Positions 1 through 9,451 of a stretch of 64,000 nt of DNA are shown piece by piece. The translations under genes were made by a program, and so were the position numbers. The DNA is from Pseudomonas brassicacearum (GTDB lineage Bacteria; Pseudomonadota; Gammaproteobacteria; Pseudomonadales; Pseudomonadaceae): contig NZ_MOBK01000006.1 in the NCBI RefSeq assembly GCF_003732265.1, positions 372,001 to 436,000 on the forward strand. The letters are read 5' to 3'. A model generated the notes under the pieces. That model ran no database searches. It saw only the letters and a list, made by a program, of their open reading frames with translations, and was not told the DNA's origin. Each line of letters opens with the position of its first letter. Within the stretch, counting starts at the first letter, position 1.

Positions 1-17
1 GCGATTTCTGGCCTCAT
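1..17 (-). CDS. phaG: 5' end of probable PhaG (3-hydroxyacyl transferase/thioesterase), cut by window edge
   Basis: Only five codons are inside the window, reading M-R-P-E-I on the minus strand, preceded by AGGAG nine bases before the ATG. The N-terminus of Pseudomonas PhaG, which links fatty acid synthesis to polyhydroxyalkanoate and hydroxyalkanoate supply, begins MRPEI as I recall it, and the good ribosome binding site supports a real start here. Five residues cannot prove identity, so the gene name is an inference from memory of the family. Confidence 0.4.
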
Positions 18-328
18 GTCATAAGACTCCTGGCAAGCGGGTATGCGCGCAAATGAGATTGCACGAGCTTTGTGACAGGTAGGCATACGCCTGGAATTTG
101 GAGGCCCATGTCGATCCGTACAGCAGGTCGACGGGTATTATTATTGGCGGGCAGTCTGCCGGTCTGAGGCGGAACCTGAGGGTTCTCTAACCGACAAAAA
201 GTTTCTTAGAAGTATGTTGTGACTCGTCAGTCACATTTCGGCTGACGACCTGATTCAAGCAGGGGCGGCGTCATCGCGCAAGTGTCATCGGTGAATTGTT
301 CGACAACTTCTGCTGAGCGGTCGCCTGC
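18..328. other. Intergenic region upstream of the minus-strand edge gene
   Basis: This 311-base gap lies between the stop of the rsuA-like gene and the start of the edge gene. It should hold the promoter of the edge gene. I see no ORF, REP element or convincing terminator in it. Confidence 0.5.
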
Positions 329-1021
329 TTAGAACAAATGAATCTCTTCGGTGCGCAATGCGCGGTACTCGCCCGGTTTTAGCGCGTTATCGAGCGCCAG
401 CGGGCCCATGCGTTCGCGGTGCAGGCGCAGGACCTTGTTGTCGAAATGGCCGAACATGCGCTTCACCTGGTGGTACCGGCCTTCGACAATGCTCAGCCGC
501 GCCGATTTCGGTCCCAGCAGTTCCAGCTCGGCGGGCTGGGTGGTGAGCTCTTCGAAAGCGAAGTACAGCCCTTCAGTGAATTTCACCGCATATTCCGGGC
601 CGATGTCCTGCTCGGTCTCGACGTAGTAGACCTTGGGCAGTTTGGTTTGCGGTTGAGTCAGGCGTCGCGACCAGCTGCCGTCATTGGTGATCAGCATCAG
701 ACCGGTGGTGTTGAAATCGAGACGACCGGCGATGTGCAACTCGTCCTTGTCCGGCTCGTGGATCAGGTCGAGGACCGTCGGGTGTTCGGGGTCGCGGGTG
801 GCGCTGACGCAGCCGGGTGGCTTGTGCAGCATGAAGTAGCGCGCTGGCTTGCCGGCTTGCAGGACTTCTTCATCGACCTCGACGCGGCTGAACTCGAGCA
901 CCTCGGCATGCGGGTCGCTGACAATGTTGCCGTCGATCCGCACGCGCTTTTCCACCAGCAACAGGCGCACTTGCTTACGGTTGAAGCGCGGCAGGTTACT
1001 GAGGAAACGGTCAACGCGCAT
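329..1021 (-). CDS. rsuA: 16S rRNA pseudouridine(516) synthase, RsuA family
   Basis: This 230-residue protein isomerises a uridine of small-subunit rRNA to pseudouridine. The first 60 residues form an S4 RNA-binding domain. The catalytic motif GRLDFNTTGL follows, with the nucleophilic aspartate at about residue 102, and a conserved GRYHQVKRMF segment lies near residues 180-189. Length fits the RsuA/RluB/RluE/RluF family, in which RsuA is the best match because of the short form and S4 domain. The ATG start begins the S4 domain directly. The gene follows the Cys-rich CWC gene on the same strand after a 57-base gap and may be co-transcribed. Confidence 0.88.
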   Translation of the reverse strand: MRVDRFLSNLPRFNRKQVRLLLVEKRVRIDGNIVSDPHAEVLEFSRVEVDEEVLQAGKPARYFMLHKPPGCVSATRDPEHPTVLDLIHEPDKDELHIAGRLDFNTTGLMLITNDGSWSRRLTQPQTKLPKVYYVETEQDIGPEYAVKFTEGLYFAFEELTTQPAELELLGPKSARLSIVEGRYHQVKRMFGHFDNKVLRLHRERMGPLALDNALKPGEYRALRTEEIHLF

Positions 1022-1078
1022 GGCAAGGGTTCGGTGGGAAAAGGGCCGCGTATCTTACGTGATCGGCCGGGCGCGTGC

Positions 1079-1273
1079 TTACAGCTGCGCCTCGACCTGC
1101 GCGCAGCGTGGGCACAGGCAGGATTTGTCACGCAGTTCCGGCGGCAGCGCTTCGAGCACGGCCGGGTCGATGCTGACGCCGTAGCACCAACAGGCGCGAT
1201 CGGCGGTTTTCGGATCGGCCAGGGTGCAGTCGTTGGACGCGCCGCAGGCCGGGCAGAAGTCAGGCGTGTTCAT
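1079..1273 (-). CDS. Small cysteine-rich CWC family protein
   Basis: A 64-residue protein with eight cysteines, including CPAC near the N-terminus, a central C-W-C and a C-terminal CLCPRC. It matches the Cys_rich_CWC family (PF14375 by recollection), a family of unknown function that is usually a single small gene in proteobacteria. The paired cysteines suggest metal binding, probably zinc, but this is inference. It sits directly upstream of rsuA on the same strand. Confidence 0.75.
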   Translation of the reverse strand: MNTPDFCPACGASNDCTLADPKTADRACWCYGVSIDPAVLEALPPELRDKSCLCPRCAQVEAQL

Positions 1274-1406
1274 GGATTATTCATAGCTGGAGTGAGACTT
1301 TCCACGCAGGTGCGATTACGGCCGGATTGTTTGGCTGTGCGCCAAAGGCAGGCATTCTAACGGCACTGCCGGGAAATAACTGCTGCATTGCGTCGGACAC
1401 GCACCT

Positions 1407-1498
1407 TGTGGGAGTGAGCCTGCTCGCGATAGCGGTGGGTCAGACGACATTTGTGTTGAATGTGCTGACGCCATCGCGAGCAGGCTCGCTCCCACAGG
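1407..1498. repeat. REPIN (two REP palindromes, forward then reverse)
   Basis: A forward core (GTGGGAGTGAGCCTGCTCGC) at about 1407-1434 and a reverse-complement core at 1471-1497 enclose a 36-base spacer containing GACATTTGTGTTGAATGT. The spacer resembles those of the pairs at 4.6, 7.1 and 63.3 kb, which suggests the pair spreads as one unit. It lies between two minus-strand genes, directly after the allophanate hydrolase stop. Confidence 0.9.
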
Positions 1499-1507
1499 GG
1501 ATTGGGT

Positions 1508-3286
1508 TCAGGTTCGGGATTGCAGGTAGGCGCGCCAGCCACCGAGGTGGCTGATGTCCACCGCGCCTTCTAATCCATACGCTTCGCAGATAAACCCGCT
1601 CTCCCAGCGTCCGTCCGCCAGTTGCACTTTGCCCAATCCGAGCGGTGCCGGGATTCCAGTCAAGAACGAGCCCAACTCGCTGCTCGGCAATTCCCAAACC
1701 TCCACCGCAATCGCCACGCCGCCATCCTTTACCCGAACCATCCCCGGACGAAACGGCGGGCCGCCGGCCAAGGCATACAGTTGATAGTCTGGCGAACTGA
1801 ACGTCGTCTCGACCAGCCGCGCCCCGCGCCGCTTCAATTGCCAGTTCAGCGCCAAGCCGTCCAGGTGCGCGCCACACACCACCAGCCGCGCCCGATCGTT
1901 ACGCGCGACCGTCGTCGGCGCCGCCGTGGTCAAGCCTTGCTGGCGCTGGAAAGCGTCCGCCACGCTCAGCAAGTACTGATCGGTAAACGCCCGGCCAAAC
2001 AGGGTCACGCCCCACGGCAGGCCATTGCCCATGAAGGCGCTGGGTACGGCGACGGCGGCGTAGTCGAGCAGGTTCATGAAGTTGGTGTAGTAGCCCAGTT
2101 CCGAATTGCGCAGCACCGGTTCGGCGTCCAGTTGCGCCAGTGTCACCGGGCGGCCTATGGTCGGCGTGAGCACGCAATCGAGGCCTTCCAGTGCCTTGTC
2201 GCACAGCGCCTTCAAGGCTTGCAGCCGATACTGCGCGCGAAAGGTTTGTACGCCGGTCACCGCCGGCGCCTTGGCCAGCACCGCACGAATCACCGGCAAC
2301 ACGGCTTGTGGTTTTTGCTCCATCAATTCCCCGGCCACGCTGTAGCGCTCGGCCACCCATGGTCCTTCGTAGAGCAAACGAGCCGCTTCGAGAAACGGCG
2401 ACATATCCAGTTCGACGGCTTCACCGCCCAAGGCCTTGAGCCGGTCGATGGCATCCCCGAACAATAGCGGGCCTTCGGGGCAACCGAAGAATTCCAGGTC
2501 CTGCGCACGCGGCACGCCGAAGCGGAACGGGCGCGGTGTACCGAATGCTGCGCCGTCATTCCACTGCGGATTGCTACGGCTGTATTCATCGCGCGGGTCG
2601 AGGTGTGCGGTGAGCGCGAGTAACTGGCTGGCCTCGCGAGCGGTCGCGGTGAAGGTCGTGACGCAATCGAGCGTGCGACAGGCCGGCACCACACCGGCTG
2701 TGGAGATCAAGCCTTTGGTGGCTTTCAATCCCACCAGATTATTCAACCCCGCCGGCACACGCCCCGATCCTGCGGTGTCGGTGCCCAACGAAAAACTCGC
2801 CACACCCAACGCTACTGCCAACGAAGACCCGGCGCTGGAACCGCCCGACGGATATTCCGCCAACACGCTGTTCGGGCACGCGCCATACGGTGAACGGCTG
2901 CCATTGAGGCCGGTGGCAAATTGATCGAGGTTGGTCTTGCCCAACGGGATCGCCCCCAGCGCCAGCAACTGCTCGACGATGGTCGCCGAACGCTCCGGCA
3001 CATAGGCGAAATCAGGACACGCTGCTGTGGTCGGAATGCCCGCCAGGTCGATGTTGTCCTTGATCGCGAACGGCACGCCGTACAGCGGCAGGCTGTCGAT
3101 GTCGCAGCCGTCGAGGGCGGCGAGGTACGGTTCCAGTTCTTCGACACTGAGCAAGTGGATGAACAGGTGATAGTCCGGGTTCAGCGCCGCGGCTTTGTCG
3201 CGCAGACCCAGCAGCAATTGACGGGGCGTGATGTTGCCGAGGCGATAAGCGCTGCGCAGGGCGTCGAGTTGCAGATTGATGTTCAT
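1508..3286 (-). CDS. atzF: Allophanate hydrolase (last step of guanidine/urea carboxylase pathway)
   Basis: This 592-residue amidase-signature enzyme hydrolyses allophanate to two ammonia and two CO2. The Ser-cis-Ser-Lys triad is visible as Lys76 (AIKDNIDLAG), cis-Ser150 in GGSSAGSS and nucleophile Ser174 in GTDTAGSGRVPAG. The region from about residue 460 onward corresponds to the extra C-terminal domain of AtzF/DUR1 proteins. The start chosen at 3286 (MNINLQLDAL) has AAAGGA a few bases upstream; an upstream GTG in the same frame would overlap the carboxylase gene and adds unrelated residues. It is the last gene of the guanidine operon, 25 bases after the carboxylase stop. Confidence 0.93.
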   Translation of the reverse strand: MNINLQLDALRSAYRLGNITPRQLLLGLRDKAAALNPDYHLFIHLLSVEELEPYLAALDGCDIDSLPLYGVPFAIKDNIDLAGIPTTAACPDFAYVPERSATIVEQLLALGAIPLGKTNLDQFATGLNGSRSPYGACPNSVLAEYPSGGSSAGSSLAVALGVASFSLGTDTAGSGRVPAGLNNLVGLKATKGLISTAGVVPACRTLDCVTTFTATAREASQLLALTAHLDPRDEYSRSNPQWNDGAAFGTPRPFRFGVPRAQDLEFFGCPEGPLLFGDAIDRLKALGGEAVELDMSPFLEAARLLYEGPWVAERYSVAGELMEQKPQAVLPVIRAVLAKAPAVTGVQTFRAQYRLQALKALCDKALEGLDCVLTPTIGRPVTLAQLDAEPVLRNSELGYYTNFMNLLDYAAVAVPSAFMGNGLPWGVTLFGRAFTDQYLLSVADAFQRQQGLTTAAPTTVARNDRARLVVCGAHLDGLALNWQLKRRGARLVETTFSSPDYQLYALAGGPPFRPGMVRVKDGGVAIAVEVWELPSSELGSFLTGIPAPLGLGKVQLADGRWESGFICEAYGLEGAVDISHLGGWRAYLQSRT

Positions 3287-3311
3287 GGCGTTAATCCTTT
3301 TCGAAATAGGT

Positions 3312-6300
3312 TCAGTCGAGTTCCAGCACCACGACGCGCTGTCCGGCGCGCACGGCGGATCCGGGCTGCACACGAATCTCACGCACCACGCCGGCCGTCG
3401 GCGCTAGCAGCGGAATTTCCATCTTCATCGACTCCAGAATCACCAGCACATCGCCGGCTTCCACACGGCTGCCGGTCTCCACTTGAACCTGCCAGAGGTT
3501 GCCGGCGATGTGGCTGTCGACGCTCATTTCACCGCTGGCGAGAGCGGCATCTTCGGTCGCTTCCGGGACCAATTCTTCGCTGTCGAAATGCGCCTGACCG
3601 CTGGCAATCCAGCGTTCGCGTTCAGCGTTGAAAGCGCCTTGCTGCTGATCGCGAAACGCAGCGATGGTCTCGGCTTCTTTCGCCAGGAATGCCTGATAGT
3701 CCGCGAGGTTCAACTGGCTGTGTTCGATGTTCAGCTCGAAACGCCCGAGCGGGAAGTCCTTGCGGATGCGCAGCAGTTCATCGGCGCTCACCGGGTAGAA
3801 ACGGATCTGGTCGAAGAAGCGCAACAACCACGGTTTACCATCGAATGCGGCGACTTCGCGGTAGCGGTTCCACATCTGCAAAGTGCGCCCGACAAACTGA
3901 TAGCCGCCGGGGCCTTCCATGCCGTAGACGCACATGTAGGCGCCGCCGATGCCCACCGAATTTTCCGCGGTCCAGGTGCGGGCCGGGTTGTATTTGGTGG
4001 TCACCAGACGATGACGCGGGTCGAGTGGGGTGGCGACCGGTGCGCCGAGGTAAACGTCGCCCAGGCCCATCACCAGGTAGCTGGCGTCGAACACCGTGCG
4101 CTGCACTTCGTCGAGGTTGGGCAGGTCGTTGATGCGGCGGATGAACTCCAGATTGCTCGGGCACCACGGCGCGTCCTTGCGCACGGTGGTCATGTATTTC
4201 TCGATGGCGAGCTGGCAGGCCGGGTCGTCCCAGGACAACGGCAAGTGCACGATGCGCGAGGGCACTTGCAAGTCCTTGGCGGCGCACACGGCGTCCCATT
4301 CACCGGCGACGATGCCGAGCAGGTCGGCCAGCGGCAGTTGCTCGGGTTGGTAGTGCACTTGCAGCGAACGGATGCCCGGAGTGAGGTCGATCACACCGTG
4401 CAGGTGTTTGCTTTCCAGCGCTTGCATGAGGGCGTGGGCGCGGAAGCGCAAGACAAGATCGAGCTCCGGCGCGCCGATTTCGAGCAGCAGGTGAGTATCC
4501 CCGGAAAGGCGTGCAACCAGCCGCGTATCCCCCTGACCCAAATCCAGCACCACAGGCGACACAACCCTCTGTAGGAGTGAGCCTGCTCGCGATAGCGGTG
4601 TGTCAGTCACATCAATGTTGGCTGTACTGCCGTCATCGCGAGCAGGCTCGCTCCCACAAGGGGAATTCCATTTCAAGGCGAGGGTGCGGGCGGTCTGGAT
4701 ATCGACGGGGATGAATTGCACTTTGTCCCCGGCCTTCAATTGGCCAAGCTGCCAAAGGTCCGCCTCGATCACGGTCACCGGGCACACAAACCCACCGAGG
4801 CTCGGGCCGTCCGGGCCGAGGATCACCGGCATATCCCCGGTAAAATCCACCGCCCCGATGGCATACGGATTGTCATGAATGTTCGACGGATGCAGCCCCG
4901 CTTCACCGCCGTCGGCACGCACCCATTCCGGCTTCGGCCCGATCAGGCGCACGCCGGTCCGGCTGGAGTTGAAATGCACTTCCCACTGGGTCGCGAAGAA
5001 CGTGCCGATGTAATTTTCAGTGAAGTATTCCGGCGCGCCATGCGGGCCGTAGATCACGCGGATTGTCCGCACCGCAGGCAAACCGGCGATGTCAGGCAGT
5101 TGCGCACCGACACTACGGTCATTCAACGCCGGTACATGCAACACATCCCCCGCCCGCAACGCACGACCGCCGTGCCCGCCAAACTGACCGAGGGTGAAGG
5201 TGCTTTTGCTCCCCAGATAGTCCGGAACCTGCAAGCCACCGCGTACGCACAGATAGCTGCGCGCGCCCGCACCGGCAATCGTTCCGAGACTCAATGCGGC
5301 ACCGGCCGGAATCAGCAGCGCCGTGTTCATTGCAACGGATTCACCGTTCAGCGTCAGCGGAATCACCGCCCCGGTCACCGCCACCACGGCATCACAATTG
5401 AAGCGCAGCAACGGCCCGCTCATGGTGATTTCCAGCGCGGCGGCACCTTCTTCGTTGCCCAGCAACAGATTGCCCAGACGCAGCGCGCGACTGTCCATCG
5501 GCCCCGACGGCGGCACGCCCACCGCCCAATAACCGAGGCGGCCGGGATAGTCCTGAACGCTGGTTTGCGTCCCGGCGCTGAGCACTTCAAAAGTGTTGGC
5601 CTGATACACCAGGTTTTCCAGGCAACGCGTCCACGGCTGGCCGCTGGCGAAAGGCGCATCCTGCAAAATCTGCCGCAGATAATCGCGGTTGGTTTCCACG
5701 CCATAAAGCAGGCTGTCACCCAATGCCTGATGCAGATCGGCGCGTGCTTCTTCGCGGGTTGGTGCCCAACTGATGACCTTGGCGATCATCGGGTCGAAGT
5801 ACGGCGGGATCTCACAACCGGCCTCGACCCAGGTGTCGATGCGCAGTTGGATGCCGTTGGCGGCCGGGAAATTTACGGCGGTGAGCAGGCCTGGGCTTGG
5901 CTGAAAATCACGCCCCGGATCTTCGGCATACAGCCGTGCCTGAATCGCGTGCCCTTCGGCTCTCAACCCTTGGCTCAACTCACGCAGCGGCGGCAAATCA
6001 CCGGCGGCGAGTTCGACCATCCAGCGCACCAGATCGACGCCCCAGACTTGTTCGGTAACGCCGTGTTCGACCTGCAAACGGGTGTTCACTTCAAGGAAAT
6101 AGAAGCGCTGGTCTTCGCTGTCGAAGACAAATTCCACGGTGCCGGCGCTGCGGTAGTTCACCGCTTTCGCCAGTTTGATCGCCGCTGCGCACAGGTCGTC
6201 GGCCATGCCTTCAGGCAGGTTCGGCGCCGGGGTTTCTTCGAGGACTTTCTGGTTGCGCCGTTGTACTGAGCAGTCGCGCACGCCGAGGGCAATCACCTCG

Positions 6301-6953
6301 CCGCGACCATCGCCGAACACCTGAACTTCCAGGTGCCGCGCGCGCTGGATGTACTTCTCGATGAACACGCCGGCATCACTGAAATTGTTCTGGCCGAGGC
6401 GTTTCACCGCTTCGAAGGATTCGCTCAGTTCAGCCGCGCTGCGGCACACGCGCATGCCGATACCGCCACCGCCGGCAGTGCTCTTGAGCATCACCGGGTA
6501 GCCGACCTGTTCGCCGGCGATCAGGGCGGCGTCGAGGCTGTCGAGCAGTTCGGTGCCTTCAAGCATTGGCACGCCGTGTTGCTTGGCCAGGGCGCGGGCG
6601 GTGTGCTTGAGGCCGAACACGCGCAGCTGTTCGGGAGTAGGGCCGATGAAGGCGATGTTGGCGGCTTCACAGGCTTCGGCAAAAGCGGCGTTTTCCGAAA
6701 GGAAACCGTAGCCGGGATGAATGGCCGTGGCACCAGTAGATTTGGCGATGGCGAGGATCTTGTCGACCGCCAGATAGGTGCCGGCGGCCGCGCCTTCGCC
6801 GAGGCTGTGGGCCTCGTCTGCTTGCAGGAGGTGCAGGCTCGCGGCATCGGCTTCGGAGTACACGGCGACGCCGTTGACCTGCAACTCACGCAGGGTGCGC
6901 AGGATGCGGCAGGCAATGGCGCCACGGTTGGCAATCAGGACTTTTTCGAACAT
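3312..6953 (-). CDS. Biotin-dependent urea/guanidine carboxylase, carrying an in-frame REPIN
   Basis: This 1213-residue enzyme carboxylates guanidine (or urea) using ATP, bicarbonate and biotin. The order is biotin carboxylase (1-450, with YPVMLKSTAGGGGIGMRV and VNTRLQVEHGVTEQ), the KipA/AHS2 half of the carboxyltransferase (about 460-755), the KipI/AHS1 half (about 800-1045), and a biotin carrier domain with ESMKM and biotinyl-Lys at about 1177. Residues about 765-795 are encoded by a complete REPIN inserted in frame at the AHS2/AHS1 boundary. The family is usually annotated as urea carboxylase. The guanidine-I riboswitch and DUF1989 partners upstream point to guanidine as substrate; I did not compare active-site residues to settle this. 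Confidence 0.93.
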   Translation of the reverse strand: MFEKVLIANRGAIACRILRTLRELQVNGVAVYSEADAASLHLLQADEAHSLGEGAAAGTYLAVDKILAIAKSTGATAIHPGYGFLSENAAFAEACEAANIAFIGPTPEQLRVFGLKHTARALAKQHGVPMLEGTELLDSLDAALIAGEQVGYPVMLKSTAGGGGIGMRVCRSAAELSESFEAVKRLGQNNFSDAGVFIEKYIQRARHLEVQVFGDGRGEVIALGVRDCSVQRRNQKVLEETPAPNLPEGMADDLCAAAIKLAKAVNYRSAGTVEFVFDSEDQRFYFLEVNTRLQVEHGVTEQVWGVDLVRWMVELAAGDLPPLRELSQGLRAEGHAIQARLYAEDPGRDFQPSPGLLTAVNFPAANGIQLRIDTWVEAGCEIPPYFDPMIAKVISWAPTREEARADLHQALGDSLLYGVETNRDYLRQILQDAPFASGQPWTRCLENLVYQANTFEVLSAGTQTSVQDYPGRLGYWAVGVPPSGPMDSRALRLGNLLLGNEEGAAALEITMSGPLLRFNCDAVVAVTGAVIPLTLNGESVAMNTALLIPAGAALSLGTIAGAGARSYLCVRGGLQVPDYLGSKSTFTLGQFGGHGGRALRAGDVLHVPALNDRSVGAQLPDIAGLPAVRTIRVIYGPHGAPEYFTENYIGTFFATQWEVHFNSSRTGVRLIGPKPEWVRADGGEAGLHPSNIHDNPYAIGAVDFTGDMPVILGPDGPSLGGFVCPVTVIEADLWQLGQLKAGDKVQFIPVDIQTARTLALKWNSPCGSEPARDDGSTANIDVTDTPLSRAGSLLQRVVSPVVLDLGQGDTRLVARLSGDTHLLLEIGAPELDLVLRFRAHALMQALESKHLHGVIDLTPGIRSLQVHYQPEQLPLADLLGIVAGEWDAVCAAKDLQVPSRIVHLPLSWDDPACQLAIEKYMTTVRKDAPWCPSNLEFIRRINDLPNLDEVQRTVFDASYLVMGLGDVYLGAPVATPLDPRHRLVTTKYNPARTWTAENSVGIGGAYMCVYGMEGPGGYQFVGRTLQMWNRYREVAAFDGKPWLLRFFDQIRFYPVSADELLRIRKDFPLGRFELNIEHSQLNLADYQAFLAKEAETIAAFRDQQQGAFNAERERWIASGQAHFDSEELVPEATEDAALASGEMSVDSHIAGNLWQVQVETGSRVEAGDVLVILESMKMEIPLLAPTAGVVREIRVQPGSAVRAGQRVVVLELD
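4570..4659. repeat. REPIN inside the carboxylase coding sequence
   Basis: Forward REP core GTAGGAGTGAGCCTGCTCGC at 4571 and its inverted partner at about 4634-4658 flank the typical inner segment with CACATCAATGTTGG. The element has no stop in the reading frame used by the minus-strand carboxylase gene and encodes the peptide around SEPARDDGST and TPLSRAGSL. Confidence 0.92.
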
Positions 6954-7081
6954 GGCATAACCCCCGGAGGCGATTGCGCATCAGCCTCGACCTGGGATGC
7001 GGGCCGTCCCGCAGTTTTTCGATAAGCGCCGGGGTCGTCCCCGACGGCAGAATCACTAATCTTGAAAGCACCGTCGATCAA

Positions 7082-7173
7082 ATGTGGGAGCGGGCTTGCT
7101 CGCGAAAGCGGAGTGTCAGTCGACATCAATGTTGAATGTGACGGTCCCTTCGCGAGCAAGCCCGCTCCCACAT
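7082..7173. repeat. REPIN between carboxylase and DUF1989 gene
   Basis: Forward core GTGGGAGCGGGCTTGCTCGC at 7083 and reverse core at 7149-7172 flank an inner segment with GACATCAATGTTGAATGT. It lies inside the operon. The transcript would fold it into a long hairpin that could modulate expression of the downstream carboxylase and hydrolase genes. Confidence 0.9.
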
Positions 7174-7260
7174 TTGAGTTGTGGTGGTTTTACTTTTTCA
7201 GGCACTGACCGGAGCGGGACTGGCACAGGGTGAATAACCATCTGCGCAACCGCGCGATTT

Positions 7261-7914
7261 TCAGTTCCATACCAGTAACTCCGCAGGTGTCGGGTTGTAG
7301 GCGTTGCACGGGTTGTTCAGTTGCGGGCAGTTGGAAATCAGCACGATCACGTCCATTTCCGCCCGCAGGTCGACGTATTTGCCCGGTGCCGAAATGCCGT
7401 CTGCAAAGGTCAAGCCGCCGTCCGCCGTGACCGGCACATTCATGAAGAAGTTGATGTTCGGCCCGATGTCGCCCTTGCCCAGTCGCCCGTCGTGGACGCA
7501 GGCGCGCAGGTAGTTGTCGCGGCAGCTGTGCATGTAGCGTTTTTCCAGGGCGTAGCGCACGGTGTTGCTCTCTTGCGCGCAGGCGCCGCCGAGGGTGTCG
7601 TGACGGCCGCAGGTGTCGGCGACGATGGTCAGCATCGGTTTGCCGAGGTTGGAATACAGGACGCTGCCGGTGCTCAGGTACACGCTGTTTTGTCGACGCA
7701 GGGTGCGTTGCACGTCGTAGCGTTCCTTGGGGTTGGCCACGCTGTAGAACAACGTATCGACGGCTTGATTGCCTTCCAGGTCGAGGATGCGCAAGGTCTG
7801 GCCGGCCTTGACTTCCATCAGCCACGGTTCGCCGGCCGGTATGGTTGCACGGTAGATCGCGGTGTCGGGCTGTCTGCTTGTGTGAACGGCAGCGGTAGAG
7901 ATTGCAAGTGACAT
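7261..7914 (-). CDS. cgdB: Carboxyguanidine deiminase subunit, DUF1989 (urea amidolyase-associated protein 2)
   Basis: A 217-residue DUF1989 protein. Such proteins, long called urea carboxylase-associated proteins 1 and 2, are known to form a heteromeric carboxyguanidine deiminase that releases ammonia from carboxyguanidine to give allophanate. Features include [11 protein letters not shown], the metal-site-like [16 protein letters not shown] near residues 100-115, and [10 protein letters not shown]. The ATG at 7914 lies 8 bases after the partner gene stop, so the two are coupled. Assignment as the B subunit rather than A follows the usual UAAP numbering and is the less certain part. Confidence 0.85.
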   Translation of the reverse strand: MSLAISTAAVHTSRQPDTAIYRATIPAGEPWLMEVKAGQTLRILDLEGNQAVDTLFYSVANPKERYDVQRTLRRQNSVYLSTGSVLYSNLGKPMLTIVADTCGRHDTLGGACAQESNTVRYALEKRYMHSCRDNYLRACVHDGRLGKGDIGPNINFFMNVPVTADGGLTFADGISAPGKYVDLRAEMDVIVLISNCPQLNNPCNAYNPTPAELLVWN

Positions 7915-7925
7915 GGCAGCGATCC

Positions 7926-8651
7926 TCAGGCGAACAAACGGTCGGTGTTGATGAAACCGCGCTCGTTTTCCGGGCGCGACGTGCGGCAGTGTTCGGCGAC
8001 GCTGGCGTCGGCGTTCATCCAGCTGAGTTTCAGCGGTTTCGGTGCGTATTCAGGCGACGGGTCCATTGGGTGTTGCAGTGCGGTGAGCACCACCAGTGTG
8101 TCCATCGGTGCATACAACTCGATGTAATCACCGGCCCGGGAATTGCCTTCGACGAAGTGGAAGCGCCCGGCTTCGTCGACGTCGACGCGGCTGAACAGGT
8201 TGAGGGTCATCAGCAAGTCCGACAGGCCCAACCCCCACTTGCCCAGCTCGACCAGCAGGTTGTCGGTGCCGTTGCGGAAGAAGCCGTTGCGCAGTTCCTG
8301 ATAGCGGCCGGCGCCATATTTTTCCGCGACTTCATCTGCGCAGAGCACACCGCCGAGGCTGTCGCTCCAGCCGCAGGTGTCGGCAGTGATCGCGGCCAGT
8401 ACGCGGCCCATGTCCGAATACAGGCAATGGCCGTTGGTGAGCTTGGCGGTGTGTTGGCATTTGAGGCTGTCGGGCAGGTTCAGGCGTTCGGTTTTTTCAT
8501 TGGCATTGAGCAGCGTCAGGCTGACGTTGGCACCGCCGCGCAGGTCGGTCAGGCGCAGCAGTTGGCCGCGCTTCAATACGAACGAACGATGGCCGCCACC
8601 GGGCAGCAATTCTTCGGCGAAGGGGGTGAACAGTTGGGTCGAATCAGTCAT
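7926..8651 (-). CDS. cgdA: Carboxyguanidine deiminase subunit, DUF1989 (urea amidolyase-associated protein 1)
   Basis: A 241-residue DUF1989 protein, the paralogous partner of the next gene. It shows [12 protein letters not shown], the [12 protein letters not shown] motif aligned with [12 protein letters not shown] of the partner, and the [13 protein letters not shown] segment typical of UAAP1. The start at 8651 (MTDSTQ) is preceded by AGGATT; a GTG five codons upstream is less likely. It belongs to the operon order importer, deiminase pair, carboxylase, allophanate hydrolase, which is characteristic of guanidine assimilation. Confidence 0.86.
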   Translation of the reverse strand: MTDSTQLFTPFAEELLPGGGHRSFVLKRGQLLRLTDLRGGANVSLTLLNANEKTERLNLPDSLKCQHTAKLTNGHCLYSDMGRVLAAITADTCGWSDSLGGVLCADEVAEKYGAGRYQELRNGFFRNGTDNLLVELGKWGLGLSDLLMTLNLFSRVDVDEAGRFHFVEGNSRAGDYIELYAPMDTLVVLTALQHPMDPSPEYAPKPLKLSWMNADASVAEHCRTSRPENERGFINTDRLFA

Positions 8652-8662
8652 GTACAGAATCC

Positions 8663-9451
8663 TCAAGCGATACGAAACGTGCCTGCCAGGGGCATCGGCA
8701 AGGCGTCGACGGCGGCACGGGTGGTGCGGCGGTCGCTGTTCAAAGGGATGTCATAGGTGATGCGCGCGCCATAGGCACCGGGGGCGTGCGGGTCGACGCG
8801 AACCTTGTCGAACACCAGCAGACGCGTGCCGAGGCTGAAACCTTCGGACAGGTCGTGGGTGACCATGAACACCGTCAGTTGGGTCTCGCGCCACAGTTCC
8901 AGCAGCAAGGCGTGCATGTCTTTGCGGATACCCGGATCGAGCGCGCCGAAGGGTTCGTCGAGCAGCAACACCCGGGGTTTCATGATCAGCGCCTGGGCGA
9001 TGGCCAGCCGTTGCTGCATGCCGCCGGACAGCTGCGCCGGGTATTTGTCCAGCGAATGGCCGAGGCCGACTTTGTGCAGCAACACCGAAGCCTGTTCCCG
9101 CGCATCACGCTTGGCGCTGCCGAACAGGCGCCCGAGCAATGGCGAGCGCGGCAATTCGAGGCCGAGGGCGACGTTGTCCAGCACGGTCAAATGCGGGAAC
9201 ACCGAGTAGCGCTGGAACACCACGCCACGGCTCGAATCCGGTTCGCCGGCCAGTGCCTGGCCGTCGAGCAGAATCTCGCCGCGACTGGCGCGTTCCTGGC
9301 CGAGCAGCAAGCGCAGGAAGGTCGATTTTCCGCAACCGGAGGCGCCGACGAGGGTGCAGAACTCACCCTCGTTGACGTTCAGGTTCAGGCCTTCGAGCAC
9401 CACTTGATCGCCATACTGCTGCCAGACGTTTTTCACCGTGATGAAGCTCAT
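8663..9451 (-). CDS. ABC transporter ATP-binding protein, nitrate/taurine type (guanidine importer)
   Basis: A 262-residue ATPase with Walker A GASGCGKST (36-44), signature LSGGMQQRLAIAQAL, Walker B LLLDEPFGALD and the H-loop MVTHDLSEGF. It energises import with the permease, whose stop codon overlaps its start by 4 bases. The family (NitD/TauB/SsuB-like) is that found in urea-carboxylase regions. The substrate is inferred from the riboswitch and downstream enzymes rather than from the protein itself. Confidence 0.9.
   Translation of the reverse strand: MSFITVKNVWQQYGDQVVLEGLNLNVNEGEFCTLVGASGCGKSTFLRLLLGQERASRGEILLDGQALAGEPDSSRGVVFQRYSVFPHLTVLDNVALGLELPRSPLLGRLFGSAKRDAREQASVLLHKVGLGHSLDKYPAQLSGGMQQRLAIAQALIMKPRVLLLDEPFGALDPGIRKDMHALLLELWRETQLTVFMVTHDLSEGFSLGTRLLVFDKVRVDPHAPGAYGARITYDIPLNSDRRTTRAAVDALPMPLAGTFRIA

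Noticed and set aside
419..1360. 313-codon plus-strand ORF
   Set aside because: Fully antisense to rsuA and the CWC gene, with no family resemblance; a product of high G+C antisense reading.
4716..6269. 517-codon plus-strand ORF
   Set aside because: Antisense to the carboxylase domains that are clearly recognised on the minus strand.
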